Positions 46,134 through 57,719 of a DNA stretch of 64,000 bases are shown piece by piece. Under the pieces are notes generated by a model, which was given only the letters and a program-made list of their open reading frames with translations, was not told the origin of the DNA and searched no databases. The number at the start of each line of letters is the position of its first letter. The first letter of the stretch is position 1. The stretch is from positions 536,965 to 600,964 of the forward strand of contig UESW01004010.1 in the NCBI GenBank assembly GCA_900491605.1. Direction: 5' to 3'. The position numbers and the translations under genes were made by a program. This DNA comes from Calamus simplicifolius (taxonomy: Eukaryota; Streptophyta; Magnoliopsida; Arecales; Arecaceae).

Positions 46134-47285
46134 CTGATTTATCACCTTGGATTTGCGTATTGAGGTAAGTAAGCCAAATATAATAATTTCATAAATTATA
46201 AATTATTGTATTTATAGTTTTATGTATATTTATGAAATAGAGTTTTATTAATTATTTTAGGAATTGGTAAGCTGTACCATATGTATCTAACTGCATATTT
46301 GCTATAATAGTTGATATTATTTGCAAAGTGAATTGATTATATGCAATGGTTAAAAAGGTACAAACCACTGTTTATGTGTTGTGAGAGAAATTATGCTTAT
46401 GATGATGCATAATATATGACATGCATGTGTAAAATGATTTGAATTATATTTATATGTGTCATCACGGTTCTCCTTTGATATGGCATGTGGAGGCCACGCA
46501 CATCTAGAGGATGTATGCAGATTGATGGAGGTATTGCAGGGCCGTGGAACACATATGATATAATATAACAATGATTAAATATAAACAGAGGATTTAAATT
46601 ATATTTATATGTATCGCCGTGGTTCTCCTTTGATATGGCATGTGGAGGTTGCGCACATCTAGAGGATGTGTGCTGATTGATATGGCATGTGGAGGCCACG
46701 CACATTTAGAGGATGTGTACAGATTGATGGAGGCATTGCAGGGCCGTGGGACACATATGATATAATATAACAATGATTAAATATAAACAGTGAATTTGTT
46801 TACAATGCATATTTGGTATTTGTTTTATAAGCTTCCATGATTATTTTGACTTAATGATATGCATGATTATGATAGCATGTTATTTAAATTGGAAGTTTCT
46901 ATGAAAATTATGACTTGATAATATCTTGAGAGATAAGATGATATATGACTATTTTATGTCATTATTATAGGCTTACTTATTGAGTGTGAGCTCATGTAAA
47001 TCTCACAATGTTTTTCAGAGCCTCGGGATTGAAGATGAAATTATAGGATAGATGGAGCTCTAGTTAAATAAAATAGTTCCATAGTGTTGATGTAACCCCA
47101 GTAATATTTGTGTGTAGGGCTTGTAGCCCAAAACTTATATTAGTGGTTTGTAATAAAGTATGGATTTGGATTGACTTATTATACTTATAATGATCGATGT
47201 GTAAATTTTGGGATGCCTTGCATGCCCGGCATGCGGCGGGTTGTCACCGTAGTTCAAAATTTTTGGGTCTGGGTGACAGCTTTTA

Positions 47286-47298
47286 TGGTATCAGAGCC
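47286..47298 (+). other. primer-binding site of the giant-LTR element
   Basis: TGGTATCAGAGCC lies seven bases inside the 5' LTR and is complementary to initiator methionine tRNA. The same bases start the loop of each unit-junction hairpin. Confidence 0.8.
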
Positions 47299-49489
47299 TA
47301 GGTTATGACCTTAGGGACACATGCATGATGATACTCTAGGCAAAATATTAGGATGATATTGAGACAATTATGACTTTAAAGGAATTTCAGGAACTATGCT
47401 TTGGGAGCTTGAAATTTAAAGTTTATCAAGATATTAATTGAAATATGAATTTGATAGGAATTAAGAATGAACCATCGCATCAGAAGCTAATGATATAATG
47501 TGGGCTCCCTGGCTGGTAGCCTTGACCAGTTGGGAGGCCTAAGGGCTTCTAGAGGTTTTAGTTCCGTCAAACTTGTTGGAAATGGCTCGTAGCAGTTTCA
47601 GATCTTTAAATAATATGGGTAGATGAAACTTTAATTGGATATGCAATAAAAGATATGAATATATGGAATATGATATAATAGTTGAAAATTGCAATTGATG
47701 ACTAATATGACTAAGATAACATCATTATGTCCATATTGCAATTGAGTTGATATGTGGATTTGGAGTTAGTAAATCTAAATTTGAATGTGGATGTATATAA
47801 TGAATTTTTATTTGTAGAACTTACATTGTTGATATTGTAAGTTTAAGATTATGAGCTAATATGCTGGTTATAGGGATGATTAATATTGATGATATTTTGG
47901 GAATGAAATAGTTAATTACATATTTTTGATTAATCACAATTGAGTACTTTCTGAATTTGAGTCTGGATGGATAAGTATATATAGTGAATTTTACTAAGAG
48001 AATTTTTTATGGATATTGCATGTTCAAAACTGATTGTTAATTTGCTAGATGTGGAGATGGTTGATATTGATGCTAATGAAATAGTTGACTGCATATTATA
48101 TCTTGATGGACCATTTCGGAAGAATATAAAATTTTAAATTCTGAGATAATTACTGTTTAAGTTTTTAAGAGCAGTAGACTCTATTAATCTTTAGAACTGA
48201 TTTTGGCTATAAATGATCAAATATTTTGATGCTAGACAGTGAAAGATTTTAGCAGTAATAAGAATAAGATAAATTTCACTGATAAAGAATTTCATGGGGA
48301 TTTTTATTTTTTAATAGATTTCTAAATCAAGATATCTATTCATTAATTTATTGTGCCTTTCTTCATAGTTCCTAAGGAGATATCTTTCTCTAGGATGGAT
48401 AAATTATCAATCATCCATAAGTGGCATGATTATTGTTAAGAAAATAGGAGGGAGATGATTTTATTTTTGATTATTATCAGTTATGGATTATGGTTAAGGG
48501 TGCATCTATTATCACTTTCAAGTCATAGAGAGATTACTATAATTTTCAATTATGTCTTTCGGATGGTAAGTGCATTTTCAATCTTTATTGACCTTATAAG
48601 TCTTGTATCTATCTGAGCTAGATTAGTGAAGTCACTTTGAGATATTTGAAGGGTTTAAATTAGTTGGTCATGTTATGGCATGAGTCATTGCATAATCTAT
48701 AGGTGATTTTGATAATCATTGGTAATAAAATAATTGATTCGAGAATTTGAATCATTTAAATTACAATATTTATTAAGAATATACTGATATATTCAAGAGA
48801 AATTGATTGGTTGTAGTGGTATTATTGATAAATTAATTATACCAGTGATTAATGATGGCAATATTATTCAAAGAAATTAAATTAGTTGATTATGATAATT
48901 ATGAAAGATATCCTAAATAATTGCATAATGTTCATTGATGTTAGCTTGAAGTATTCAAGAGTGAAACCAAGTATGTTATGATGATTAAAATAAGTGTCGT
49001 AATGATTAATGGCACATTCAACTATTTATGAGTTGAGAGAGCATTGAAAGGAAACTATCTTATACTTAATTCAAAAGAACTTGGAACTGTCTTATCGAGG
49101 AATTAACAGTAATTGATATAGGTTATTAACCTTAAGAATGGATGACATAATACATGTGATGGACTCTATGATATTTATGATGATTGTGTTGTGAGAAGTT
49201 AAGGTATTAAAAAAAAAAGAGATGACAGGAAAGAAATACTTCTTAAGGAATTCAATTTTATTTGGTAGAAAGATCAAATTAATTGTTGATGTTGGATACG
49301 TCATTTGGGTACCTAGGAATGAAATAAAAGTTGCTAGTGAGTATCTATAATGGTACAAAATTTATGGACATTTAATTTTAAGGATGAAATTTTAGTGGGT
49401 TAAATGTTAATATTTGTTTTTGGTTTAATGGTAAACTGCGTAAATTGAGTCTGAATCCATTTGTCTCACGCTCCTAATTCGATGATGTC

Positions 49490-50330
49490 TTCATAAAGCT
49501 TTGTGGATTAAGCTGAATTTCTGTCCAGCCTTCCACCCTCAAATAGATGGATAATCTGCATGAACCAATTAGATTTTGATGATATACTGTGAGCCTGTGT
49601 GATGGATTTAGAAAGTGCTTGGTATAGCTTCTTACCCTTAGTGAAATTGCTTATTTTAATGATTACCAAGCCAACATTCAAATGGATTCATTTCAATTGT
49701 CTATGATATAAGGTGTAGATTCCCTTCATATTGAGATGAGGTGAGAGAGAGACAATTTTGGACTGAGCTGGTGTAGCAACTATGAAAAGTATCGTTAATT
49801 AAAGCAGCTTCATGTAGCTCTGAGTCAATAGAAAAGTTATGTTGATGTCAAAAAGAAAGATTTAAAATTTCAGGTTGAAGATCATTTGGAAGTTTTACTA
49901 ATCAATGATATGATGAGATTTGTGTTAGAGGTGATTTGAGCCACAATACATTGGGCCATTTGAGATTTTGATCAAAATAAAGGAGGTGGCTTATAGCTTA
50001 GCACTGTCTTCATTACTCTTTGGGTGTTCAATATGTTTCATATCTTTATGACTGAGGAGGTGTATTTCAAGCCCCCGTTATGTGTTAGAACTTGAACCAA
50101 TTTAGCTTAAGAAAGAATTGAACTATGAAGATTATTTTGTGCACATTATGGACCGCAAGGATTAAGTTCTGAGATAGTGTAGTATTCCTTATGTCAAAGT
50201 TCAGCGGAGTAATTATTCTGAGAGGGAGATTATTTGGGAGTCTAAGGAGAAAATGAAAAAGAAACATCCACAAATATTTGTATCTTATTACAGATCAATG
50301 ATGTATCGATGAATGTGACTTTTGAATGAA
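49490..50330 (+). pseudogene. decayed gypsy integrase (Tekay/Del-like)
   Basis: Reading across frames and stops one can follow FCPAFHPQIDG (about 49520), RCRFPSY and ERQFWTELV (about 49710-49770), and a chromodomain-side tail with VQYVSYLYD, LDRK-like and HKYL near 50020-50280. The order fits the C-terminal half of a Ty3/gypsy integrase of the chromovirus type. A dozen or more stops show great age. Confidence 0.65.
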
Positions 50331-50410
50331 ATTTAGCTGATTATGAGATAGAAAATTTTGATTCTGCATTCTATTGGATGTATATCAAATTTAGAGGCAA
50401 AAATTTTTAT

Positions 50411-50423
50411 AAGGAGGGGAGAA
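50411..50423 (+). other. polypurine tract
   Basis: AAGGAGGGGAGAA directly precedes the TGTAACCCC start of the 3' LTR. Confidence 0.85.
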
Positions 50424-50668
50424 TGTAACCCCCGGAATCTTAATTACCTGGTTCGTGAGATTTAGCGTAGGATTCCTAGGACGGACGCTTGGGATTCCTG
50501 CGGTTACACGTGGCGGTTAAGTTTTCAATTCCGCGTAACGAATGAGTTTCCGGAGTCTCTGTACGAGGCGTCGTGTGAGGTTTATAGGGAGATGGAGGGT
50601 GACTCCCCACCTTCAACCGGGCGCTCATCCCCTCTAGGAAATCCTTTGCCATCCTCCTAATGCCTACG

Positions 50669-50692
50669 AGAGAGAGAGAGAGAGAGAGAGAG
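50669..50692 (+). repeat. (GA)n microsatellite in LTR leader
   Basis: A GA run occurs just upstream of the acyltransferase segment. The 5' LTR has a shorter version at about 43485-43501. Confidence 0.85.
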
Positions 50693-50694
50693 GG

Positions 50695-51755
50695 AAGTAC
50701 AGAGATATCAGCTACGCCTCTCCCGCGGCTCCATCCGGATCTCGATCGACCTTCCCGCGATTAGCGAAGAAGCTAGCAGCGAGAACCTGGAAGCGGCTCT
50801 TCTCGGCGTGAGGCGGCGGAGGGCGGCTGCCGGCGTAAGGCCTAGGGCTGCTGGTGGACTCTAGTAGGGGGGAATTCCAAGGTCACCACATGGGCATGGA
50901 CTACTGCCGCCGCACCAACCCCTTCCGCCTCTGCTCTGGCCTCAAGGTCCTAGGCTACTTCATGATCCTTCTTGTAGCCGCCATCATCGCCCTTTCCTAC
51001 TGCACCGTCGTCGTCATCGTCTGGGGCCCGCGCCTCTTCCATGGCGGCCTCACCTCCCTCCTTGCCTTCTCCATCATCATCGCCTTCCATCTCCTGCTTG
51101 CTTTGTTAATATGGAGTTATTTTAGGGTAGCTTTGTTGATCCTGGTTCCGTTCCTCTAAATTGGAGACCACCGCTTGAAAAAGAGAACTTGGAAGTGGGA
51201 AGAAGTTCTGTGACATCGTCTGATTATGTTTCTCCTAAGACCAGGGCCTCTGCATGGTCTGGTTCAGAGGGGTTGGAAAGAAGACCAACCATAGGCTACT
51301 GCAGTCGCAGTCAAAATAGCAAACCTCAAGGATGCCATCACTGTTCTGTTTGTCAAAGATGTGTCCTAAAGATGGATCATCATTGTGTATGGGTTGTCAA
51401 TTGTGTTGGAGCTATAGAGGCACAATTTGCCCAGATAGGAACTGCAGCCATCTTCAGAACATTTCTAACATCTCGAGATCTAGGACCTCATCTTAAGCCC
51501 AAGGAAGATTGGAATCTGCCTGAGAATTTTCCATTGCCAGTGCCTTCTTGGATCTCATAAGAGGACATCAACTACTATGCAAGCAAATTTGACAAGTTTG
51601 GCTTTACCGCGCCAGTCAACTATTATCGATGCCTTAACCTAAATTGGGATCTGACAGCACCATGGACTGGAGCACAAATAAAAGTGCCAGTTAAATTTAT
51701 CGTGGGAGACTTGGATTTCACTTACCATTACCCAGGTGCCCAGTGGTCCATGTAG
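50695..51755 (+). pseudogene. fusion unit 3: long DHHC/epoxide hydrolase fusion
   Basis: This is the better-preserved long copy. 50854-51159 encodes the N-terminal part, with two membrane segments (VLGYFMILLVAAIIALSY and a second at about 51050-51120) and a W where unit 1 has a stop. One lost T near 51132 shifts the frame before VPLNWRPP. The frame at 51189-51560 then runs from VGRSSVTSSDYV through GCHHCSVCQRCVLKMDHHC into the epoxide hydrolase part, without a stop at the fusion point. A TAA follows PSWIS. The first cysteine pair of the DHHC zinc region (YCxxC) reads YCSRS. Confidence 0.83.
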
Positions 51756-52898
51756 CTGATTTATCACTTTGGATTTGCGTATTGAGGTAAGTAAGCCAAA
51801 TATAATAATTTCATAAATTATAAATGGTTGTATTTATAGTTTTATGTATATTTATGAAATAGAGTTTTATTGATTATTTTGGGAATTGGTAAGCTATACC
51901 ATGTGTATCTAATTGCATATTTGCTATAATAGTTGATATTATTTGCAAAGTGAATTGATTATATGCAATGGTTAAAAATGTACAAACCACTGTTATGTGT
52001 TGTGAGAGAAATTATGCTTATGATGACGCATAATATGTGACATGCATGTGTAAAATGATTTGAATTATATTTATATGTGTCGCTGCGGTTCTCCTTTGAT
52101 ATGGCATGTGGAGGCCACGCACATCTAGAGGATGCGTGTAGATTGATGGAGGCATTGCAGGGCCGTAGGACACATATGATATAATATAACAATGATTAAA
52201 TATAAACAGTAGATTTAAATTATATTTATATGTGTCGTCGCGGTTCTCCTTTGATATGGCATGTGGAGGCCACGCACATCTAGAGGATGTGTGCTGATTG
52301 ATATGGCATGTGGAGGCCACGCACATCTAGAGGATGTGTGCAGATTGATGGAGGCATTGCAGGGCCGTGGGACACATATGATATAATATAACAATGATTA
52401 AATATAAACAGTGGATTTGTTTACAATGCATATTCTGGTATTTGTTTTATAAGCTTCCATGATTATTTTGACTTAATGATATGCATGATTATGATAGCAT
52501 GTTATTTAAATTGGAAGTTTCTATGAAAATTATGACTTGATAATATCTTGAGAGATAAGATGATATATGACTATTTTATGTCATTATTATAGGCTTACTT
52601 ATTGAGTGTGAGCTCATGTAAATCTCACAATGTTTTTCAGAGCCTCGGGATTGAAGATTAAATTATGGGGTAGATGGAGCTCCAGTTAAATAAAATAGTT
52701 CTATAGTGTTGATGTAACCCCAGTAATATTTGTGTGTAGGGCTTGTAGCCCAAAACTTATATTAGTGGTTTGTAATAAAGTATGGATTTGGATGACTTAT
52801 TATACTTATAATGATCGATGTGTAAATTTTGGGACGCCTTGCATGCCCGGCATGCGGCGGGTTGTCACCCTAGCTCAAAATTTTTGGGTATGGGGCGT

Positions 52899-52926
52899 GA
52901 CAGCTTTTATGGTTTTAAAAGCTGTC
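52899..52926 (+). repeat. hairpin at start of unit 4
   Basis: GACAGCTTTTA, loop TGGTTT, TAAAAGCTGTC: an 11-bp perfect inverted repeat at the unit junction. Confidence 0.88.
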
Positions 52927-53369
52927 AAAATAGCAAACCTCCATGATGTCATCACTATTCTATTTGTCAAAGATGTGTCCTGAAGATGGATCATCATTGT
53001 GTATGGGTTGTCAATTGTGTTGGAGCTATAGAGGCACAATTTGCCTAGATAGGAACTGCAGCCATCTTCAGAACATTTCTAACATCTCGAGATGCAGGAC
53101 CTCATCTTATGCCCAAGGAAGATTGGAATCTGCCTGAGAATTTTCCATTGCCAGTGCCTTCTTGGATCTCAGAAGAGGACATCAACTACTATGCAAGCAA
53201 ATTTGACAAGTTTGGCTTTACCTCGCCAGTCAACTATTATCGATGCCTTAACCTAAATTGGGATCTGACAGCAACATGGATTGGAGCACAAATAAAAGTG
53301 AAAGTTAAATTTATCGTGGGAGACTTGGATTTCACTTACCATTACCCAGGTGCCCAGTGGTCCATGTAG
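52927..53369 (+). pseudogene. fusion unit 4, 5'-truncated
   Basis: It starts in the zinc region; a TGA just after CVS precedes MDHHCVWVVNCVGA. A TAG interrupts the start of the epoxide hydrolase part. The last 86 residues (53109-53369) are open, with PSWISEEDINYYASKFDKFG and DLDFTYHYPGAQ. Confidence 0.78.
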
Positions 53370-54483
53370 CTGATTGGTCACCTTGGATTTGCGTATTGAG
53401 GTAAGTAAGCCAAATATAATAATTTCATAAATTATAAATGATTGTATTTATAGTTTTATGCATATTTATGAAATAGAGTTTTATTGATTATTTTGGGAAT
53501 TGGTAAGCTGTACCATGTGTATCTAATTGCATATTTGCTATAATAGTTGATATTATTTGCAAAGTGAATTGATTATATGCAATGGTTAAAAATGTACAAA
53601 CTACTGTTTATGTGTTGTGAGAGAAATTATGCTTATGATGATGCATAATATGTGACATGCATGTGTAAAATGATTTGAATTATATTTATATGTGTCGCCG
53701 TGGTTCTCCTTTGATATGGCATATGGAGGCCACGCACATCTAGAGGATGTGTGTAGATTTATGGAGGCATTGCAGGGCCATGGGATACATATGATATAAT
53801 ATAACAATAATTAAATATAAACAGTGGATTTAAATTATATTTATATGTGTCGCTGCGGTTCTCCTTTGATATGGCATGTGGAGGCCACACACATCTAGAG
53901 GATGTGTGCTGATTGATATGGCATGTGGAGGATGGAGGCATTGCAGGGCCATGGGACACATATGATATAATATAACAATGATTAAATATAAACAGTGGAT
54001 TTGTTTACAATGCATATTCTGGTATTTGTTTTATAAGCTTCCATGATTATTTTGACTTAATGATATGCATGATTATGATAGCATGTTATTTAAATTGGAA
54101 GTTTCTATGAAAATTATGACTTGATAATATCTTGAGAGATAAGATGATATATGACTATTTTATGTCATTATTATAGTCTTACTTATTGAGTGTGAGCTCA
54201 TGTAAATCTCACAATGTTTTTCAGAGCCTCAGGACTGAAGATGAAATTATGGGGTAGATGGAGCTCCAGTTAAATAAAATAGTTTCATAGTGTTGATGTA
54301 ACCCCAGTAATATTTGTGTGTAGGGCTTGTAGCCTAAAACTTATATTAGTGGTTTGTAATAAAGTATGGATTTGGATTGACTTATTATACTTATAATGAT
54401 CGATGTATAAATTTTGGTACGCCTTGCATGTCCGGCATGCGGCGGGTTGTCACCCTAGCTCAAAATTTTTGGGTCTGGGGCGT

Positions 54484-54511
54484 GACAGCTTTTATGGTAT
54501 TAAAAGTTGTC
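54484..54511 (+). repeat. hairpin at start of unit 5
   Basis: GACAGCTTTTA, loop TGGTAT, TAAAAGTTGTC, with one G-T pair. Confidence 0.85.
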
Positions 54512-54954
54512 AAAATAGCAAACCTCCACGATGCCATCACTTTTCTGTTTGTCAAAGATGAGTCCTGAAGATGGATCATCATTGTGTATGGGTTGTCAAT
54601 TGTGTTGGAGCTACAGAGGCACAATTTGCCCATATAGGAACTGCAGCTATCTTTAGAACATTTCTAACATCTCGAGATCTTAGACCTCATCTTATGCCCA
54701 AGGAAGATTGGAATCTGCCTGAGAATTTTCCATTGCCAATGCCTTCTTGGATCTCAGAAGAGGACATCAACTACTATGCAAGCAAATTTGACAAGTTTGG
54801 CTTTACCGCGCCAGTCAACTATTATCGATGCCTTAACCTAAATTGGGATCTGACAGAACCATGGACTGGAGCACAAATAAAAGTGCCAGTTAAATTTATC
54901 GTGGGAGACTTGGATTTCACTTAACATTACACAGGTGCCCAGTGGTCCATGTAG
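54512..54954 (+). pseudogene. fusion unit 5, 5'-truncated
   Basis: A 117-residue frame (54571-54924) starts at the methionine of MDHHCVWVVNCVGA and continues through the epoxide hydrolase piece to an early TAA after DLDFT. A TGA replaces a codon before MDHHC. Confidence 0.78.
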
Positions 54955-56095
54955 CTGATTGGTCACCTTGGATTTGCGTATTGAGGTAAGTAAGCCAAAT
55001 ATAATAATTTCATAAATTATAAATGGTTGTATTTATAGTTTTATGTATATTATGAAATAGAGTTTTATTGATTATTTTGGGAATTGGTAAGTTGTACCAT
55101 GTGTATCTATTGCATATTTGCTATAATAGTTGATATTATTTGCAAAGTGAATTGATTATATGCAATGGTTAAAAATGTACAAACTACTGTTTATGTGTTG
55201 TGAGAGAAATTATGCTTATGATGACGCATAATATGTGACATGCATGTGTAAAATGATTTGAATTATATTTATATGTGTCGCCGTGGTTCTCCTTTGATAT
55301 GGCATATGGAGGCCACGCACATCTAGAGTATGTGTGTAGATTTATGGAGGCATTGCAGGGCAATGGAACACATATGATATAATAATAATAATTAAATAGA
55401 AATAGTGGATTTAAATTATATTTATATGTGTCGCTGTGGTTCTCCTTTGATATGGCATGTGGAGGCCGCACACATCTAGAGGATGTGTGCTGATTGATAT
55501 GGCATGTGGAGGCCACGCACATCTAGAGGATGTGTGCAGATTGATGGAGGCATTGCAGGGCCGTGGGACACATATGATATAATATAACAATGATTAAATA
55601 TAAACAGTGGATTTGTTTACAATGCATATTCTGGTATTTGTTTTATAAGCTTCCATGATTATTTTGACTTAATGATATGCATGATTATGATAGCATGTTA
55701 TTTAAATTGGAAGTTTCTATGAAAATTATGACTTGATAATATCTTGAGAGATAAGATGATATATGACTATTTTATGTCATTATTATAGTCTTACTTATTG
55801 AGTGTGAGCTCATGTAAATCTCACAATGTTTTTCAGAGCCTCAGGACTGAAGATGAAATTTTGGGGTAGATGGAGCTCCAGTTAAATAAAATAGTTTCAT
55901 AGTGTTGATGTAACCCCAGTAATATTTGTGTGTAGGGCTTGTAGCCTAAAACTTATATTAGTGGTTTGTAATAAAGTATGGATTTGGATTGACTTATTAT
56001 ACTTATAATGATCGATGTATAAATTTTGGTACGCCTTGCATGTCCGGCATGCGGCGGGTTGTCACCCTAGCTCAAAATTTTTGGGTCTGGGGTGT

Positions 56096-56123
56096 GACAG
56101 CTTTTATGGTATTAAAAGTTGTC
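56096..56123 (+). repeat. hairpin at start of unit 6
   Basis: GACAGCTTTTA, loop TGGTAT, TAAAAGTTGTC, as in unit 5, so units 5 and 6 probably share a recent common copy. Confidence 0.85.
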
Positions 56124-56565
56124 AAAATAGCAACCTCCACGATGCCATCACTGTTCTGTTTGTCAAAGATGAGTCCTGAAGATGGATCATCATTGTGTAT
56201 GGGTTGTCAATTGTGTTGGAGCTATAGAGGCACAATTTGCCCATATAGGAACTGCATCTATCTTCAGAACATTTCTAACATCTCGAGATCTTGGACCTCA
56301 TCTTATGCCCAAGGAAGATTGGAATCTGCCTGAGAATTTTCCATTGCCAATGCCTTCTTGGATCTCAGAAGAGGACATCAACTACTATGCAAGCAAATTT
56401 GACAAGTTTGGCTTTACCGCGCCAGTCAACTATTATCGATGCCTTAACCTAAATTGGGATCTGACAGCTCCATGGACTGGGGCACAAATAAAAGTGGTAG
56501 TTAAATTTATCGTGGGAGACTTGGATTTGACTTACCATTACCCAAGTGCCCAGTGGTCCATGTAG
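56124..56565 (+). pseudogene. fusion unit 6, 5'-truncated
   Basis: A 127-residue frame (56182-56565) is open from MDHHCVWVVNCVGA to the YHYPSAQWSM end, the longest uninterrupted short unit apart from unit 1. One A of AAACC in the zinc region is lost upstream. Without the N-terminal membrane segments and with only part of the hydrolase fold, enzymatic activity is not expected. Confidence 0.8.
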
Positions 56566-57719
56566 CTGATTTATCACATTGGATTTGCGTATTGAGGTAA
56601 GTAAGCCAAATATAATAATTTTATAAATTATAAATGGTTGTATTTATAGTTTTATGCATATTTATGAAATAGAGTTTTATTGATTATTTTAGGAATTGGT
56701 AAGTTGTACCATGTGTATCTAATTGCATATTTGCTATAATAGTTAATATTATTTGCAAAGTGAATTGATTATATGCAATGGTTAAAAATGTACAAACCAC
56801 TGTTTATGTGTTGTGAGAGAAATTATGCTTATGATGACGCATAATATGTGACATGCATGTGTAAAATGATTTGAATTATATTTATATGTGTCGCCGCGGT
56901 TCTCCTTTGATATGGCATGTGAAGGCCACGCACATCTAGAAGATGTGTGCAGATTGATGGAGGCATTACAGGACCGTGGGACACATATGATATAATATAA
57001 CAATGATTAAATATAAACAGTGAATTTAAATTATATTTATATGTGTCGCCGCGGTTCTCCTTTGATATGGCATGTGGAGGCCACGCACATCTAGAGGATG
57101 TGTGCAGATTGATATGACATGTGGAGGCCACGCACATCTAGAGGATGTGTACAGATTGATGGAGGCATTGCAGGGCCATGGGACACATATGATATAATAT
57201 AACAATGATTAAATATAAACAGTGGATTTGTTTACAATGCATATTCTGGTATTTGTTTTATAAGCTTCCATGATTATTTTGACTTAATGATATGCTTGAT
57301 TATGATAGCATGTTATTTAAATTGAAAGTTTCTATGAAAATTATGATTTGATAATATCTTGAGAGATAAGATGATATATGACTATTTTATGTCATTATTA
57401 TAGGCTTACTTATTGAGTGTGAACTAATGTAAATCTCATAATGTTTTTCAGAGCCTCGGGATTGAAGATAAAATTAGGGGGTAGATGGAGCTCTAGTTAA
57501 ATAAAATAGTTCCATAGTGTTGATGCAACCCCAGTAATATTTGTGTGTAGGGCTTGTAGCCCAAAACTTATATTAGTAGTTTGTAATAAAGTATGGATTT
57601 GGATTGACTTATTATACTTATAATGATCGATGTGTAAATTTTGGGACTTCTTGCATGCCCGGCATGCGGTGGGTTGTCACCCTAGCTCAAAATTTTTGGG
57701 TCTGGAACGTGACAACTCG

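Larger units (their letters stand above)
43250..47278 (+). repeat. giant 5' LTR, 4.0 kb, two fusion units
   Basis: It starts TGTAACCCCTGG and ends GGGTGACA just before the primer-binding site. It has a short U3-like segment (43250-43470, with a weak TTTATAGG box at about 43399), a full fusion unit, a 1.1-kb spacer, a second shorter unit and another spacer. AATAAA signals lie near 45538 and at the equivalent place before 47160. Confidence 0.75.
47279..50423 (+). mobile_element. decayed interior of the giant-LTR element
   Basis: At 3.1 kb this is shorter than a complete gypsy interior, with no frame over about 100 residues. gag, protease and RT cannot be recognised with confidence; integrase can. 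It is AT-rich through mutation and probably carries deletions. Confidence 0.65.
43250..57714 (+). mobile_element. Ty3/gypsy element with giant LTRs holding a gene fusion
   Basis: A 5' LTR (43250-47278) and a 3' LTR (50424-57714) both start TGTAACCCC and end (G)TGACA/GTGACA. They flank a 3.1-kb interior with a PBS, a decayed integrase and a polypurine tract. The integrase relics resemble the Tekay/Del chromovirus type. The LTRs are unusually long because they contain a DHHC acyltransferase/epoxide hydrolase fusion and tandem copies of it. Flanking bases GCTTG and ACTCG match at 3 of 5, the two differences being transitions, so a target duplication is only suggested. Confidence 0.75.
50424..57714 (+). 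repeat. giant 3' LTR, 7.3 kb, four fusion units
   Basis: It starts TGTAACCCCCGG after the polypurine tract and ends GAACGTGACA. It has one full and three truncated fusion units with spacers, at a period of about 1.6 kb. The 3.3-kb excess over the 5' LTR equals two units. Confidence 0.75.

Noticed and set aside
46350..46705. Minus-strand open frames of 70-110 residues (MCVASTCHINQHTSSRC and relatives) in every spacer of the giant LTRs
   Set aside because: They recur because the spacer sub-repeats recur; they match no domain and oppose the fusion units. They are treated as chance frames.
51189..51560. A functional DHHC S-acyltransferase
   Set aside because: The DHHC motif is intact, but the first cysteine pair is altered, the membrane part is frameshifted and the sequence after NCVGA is replaced by hydrolase sequence. 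No activity is expected.
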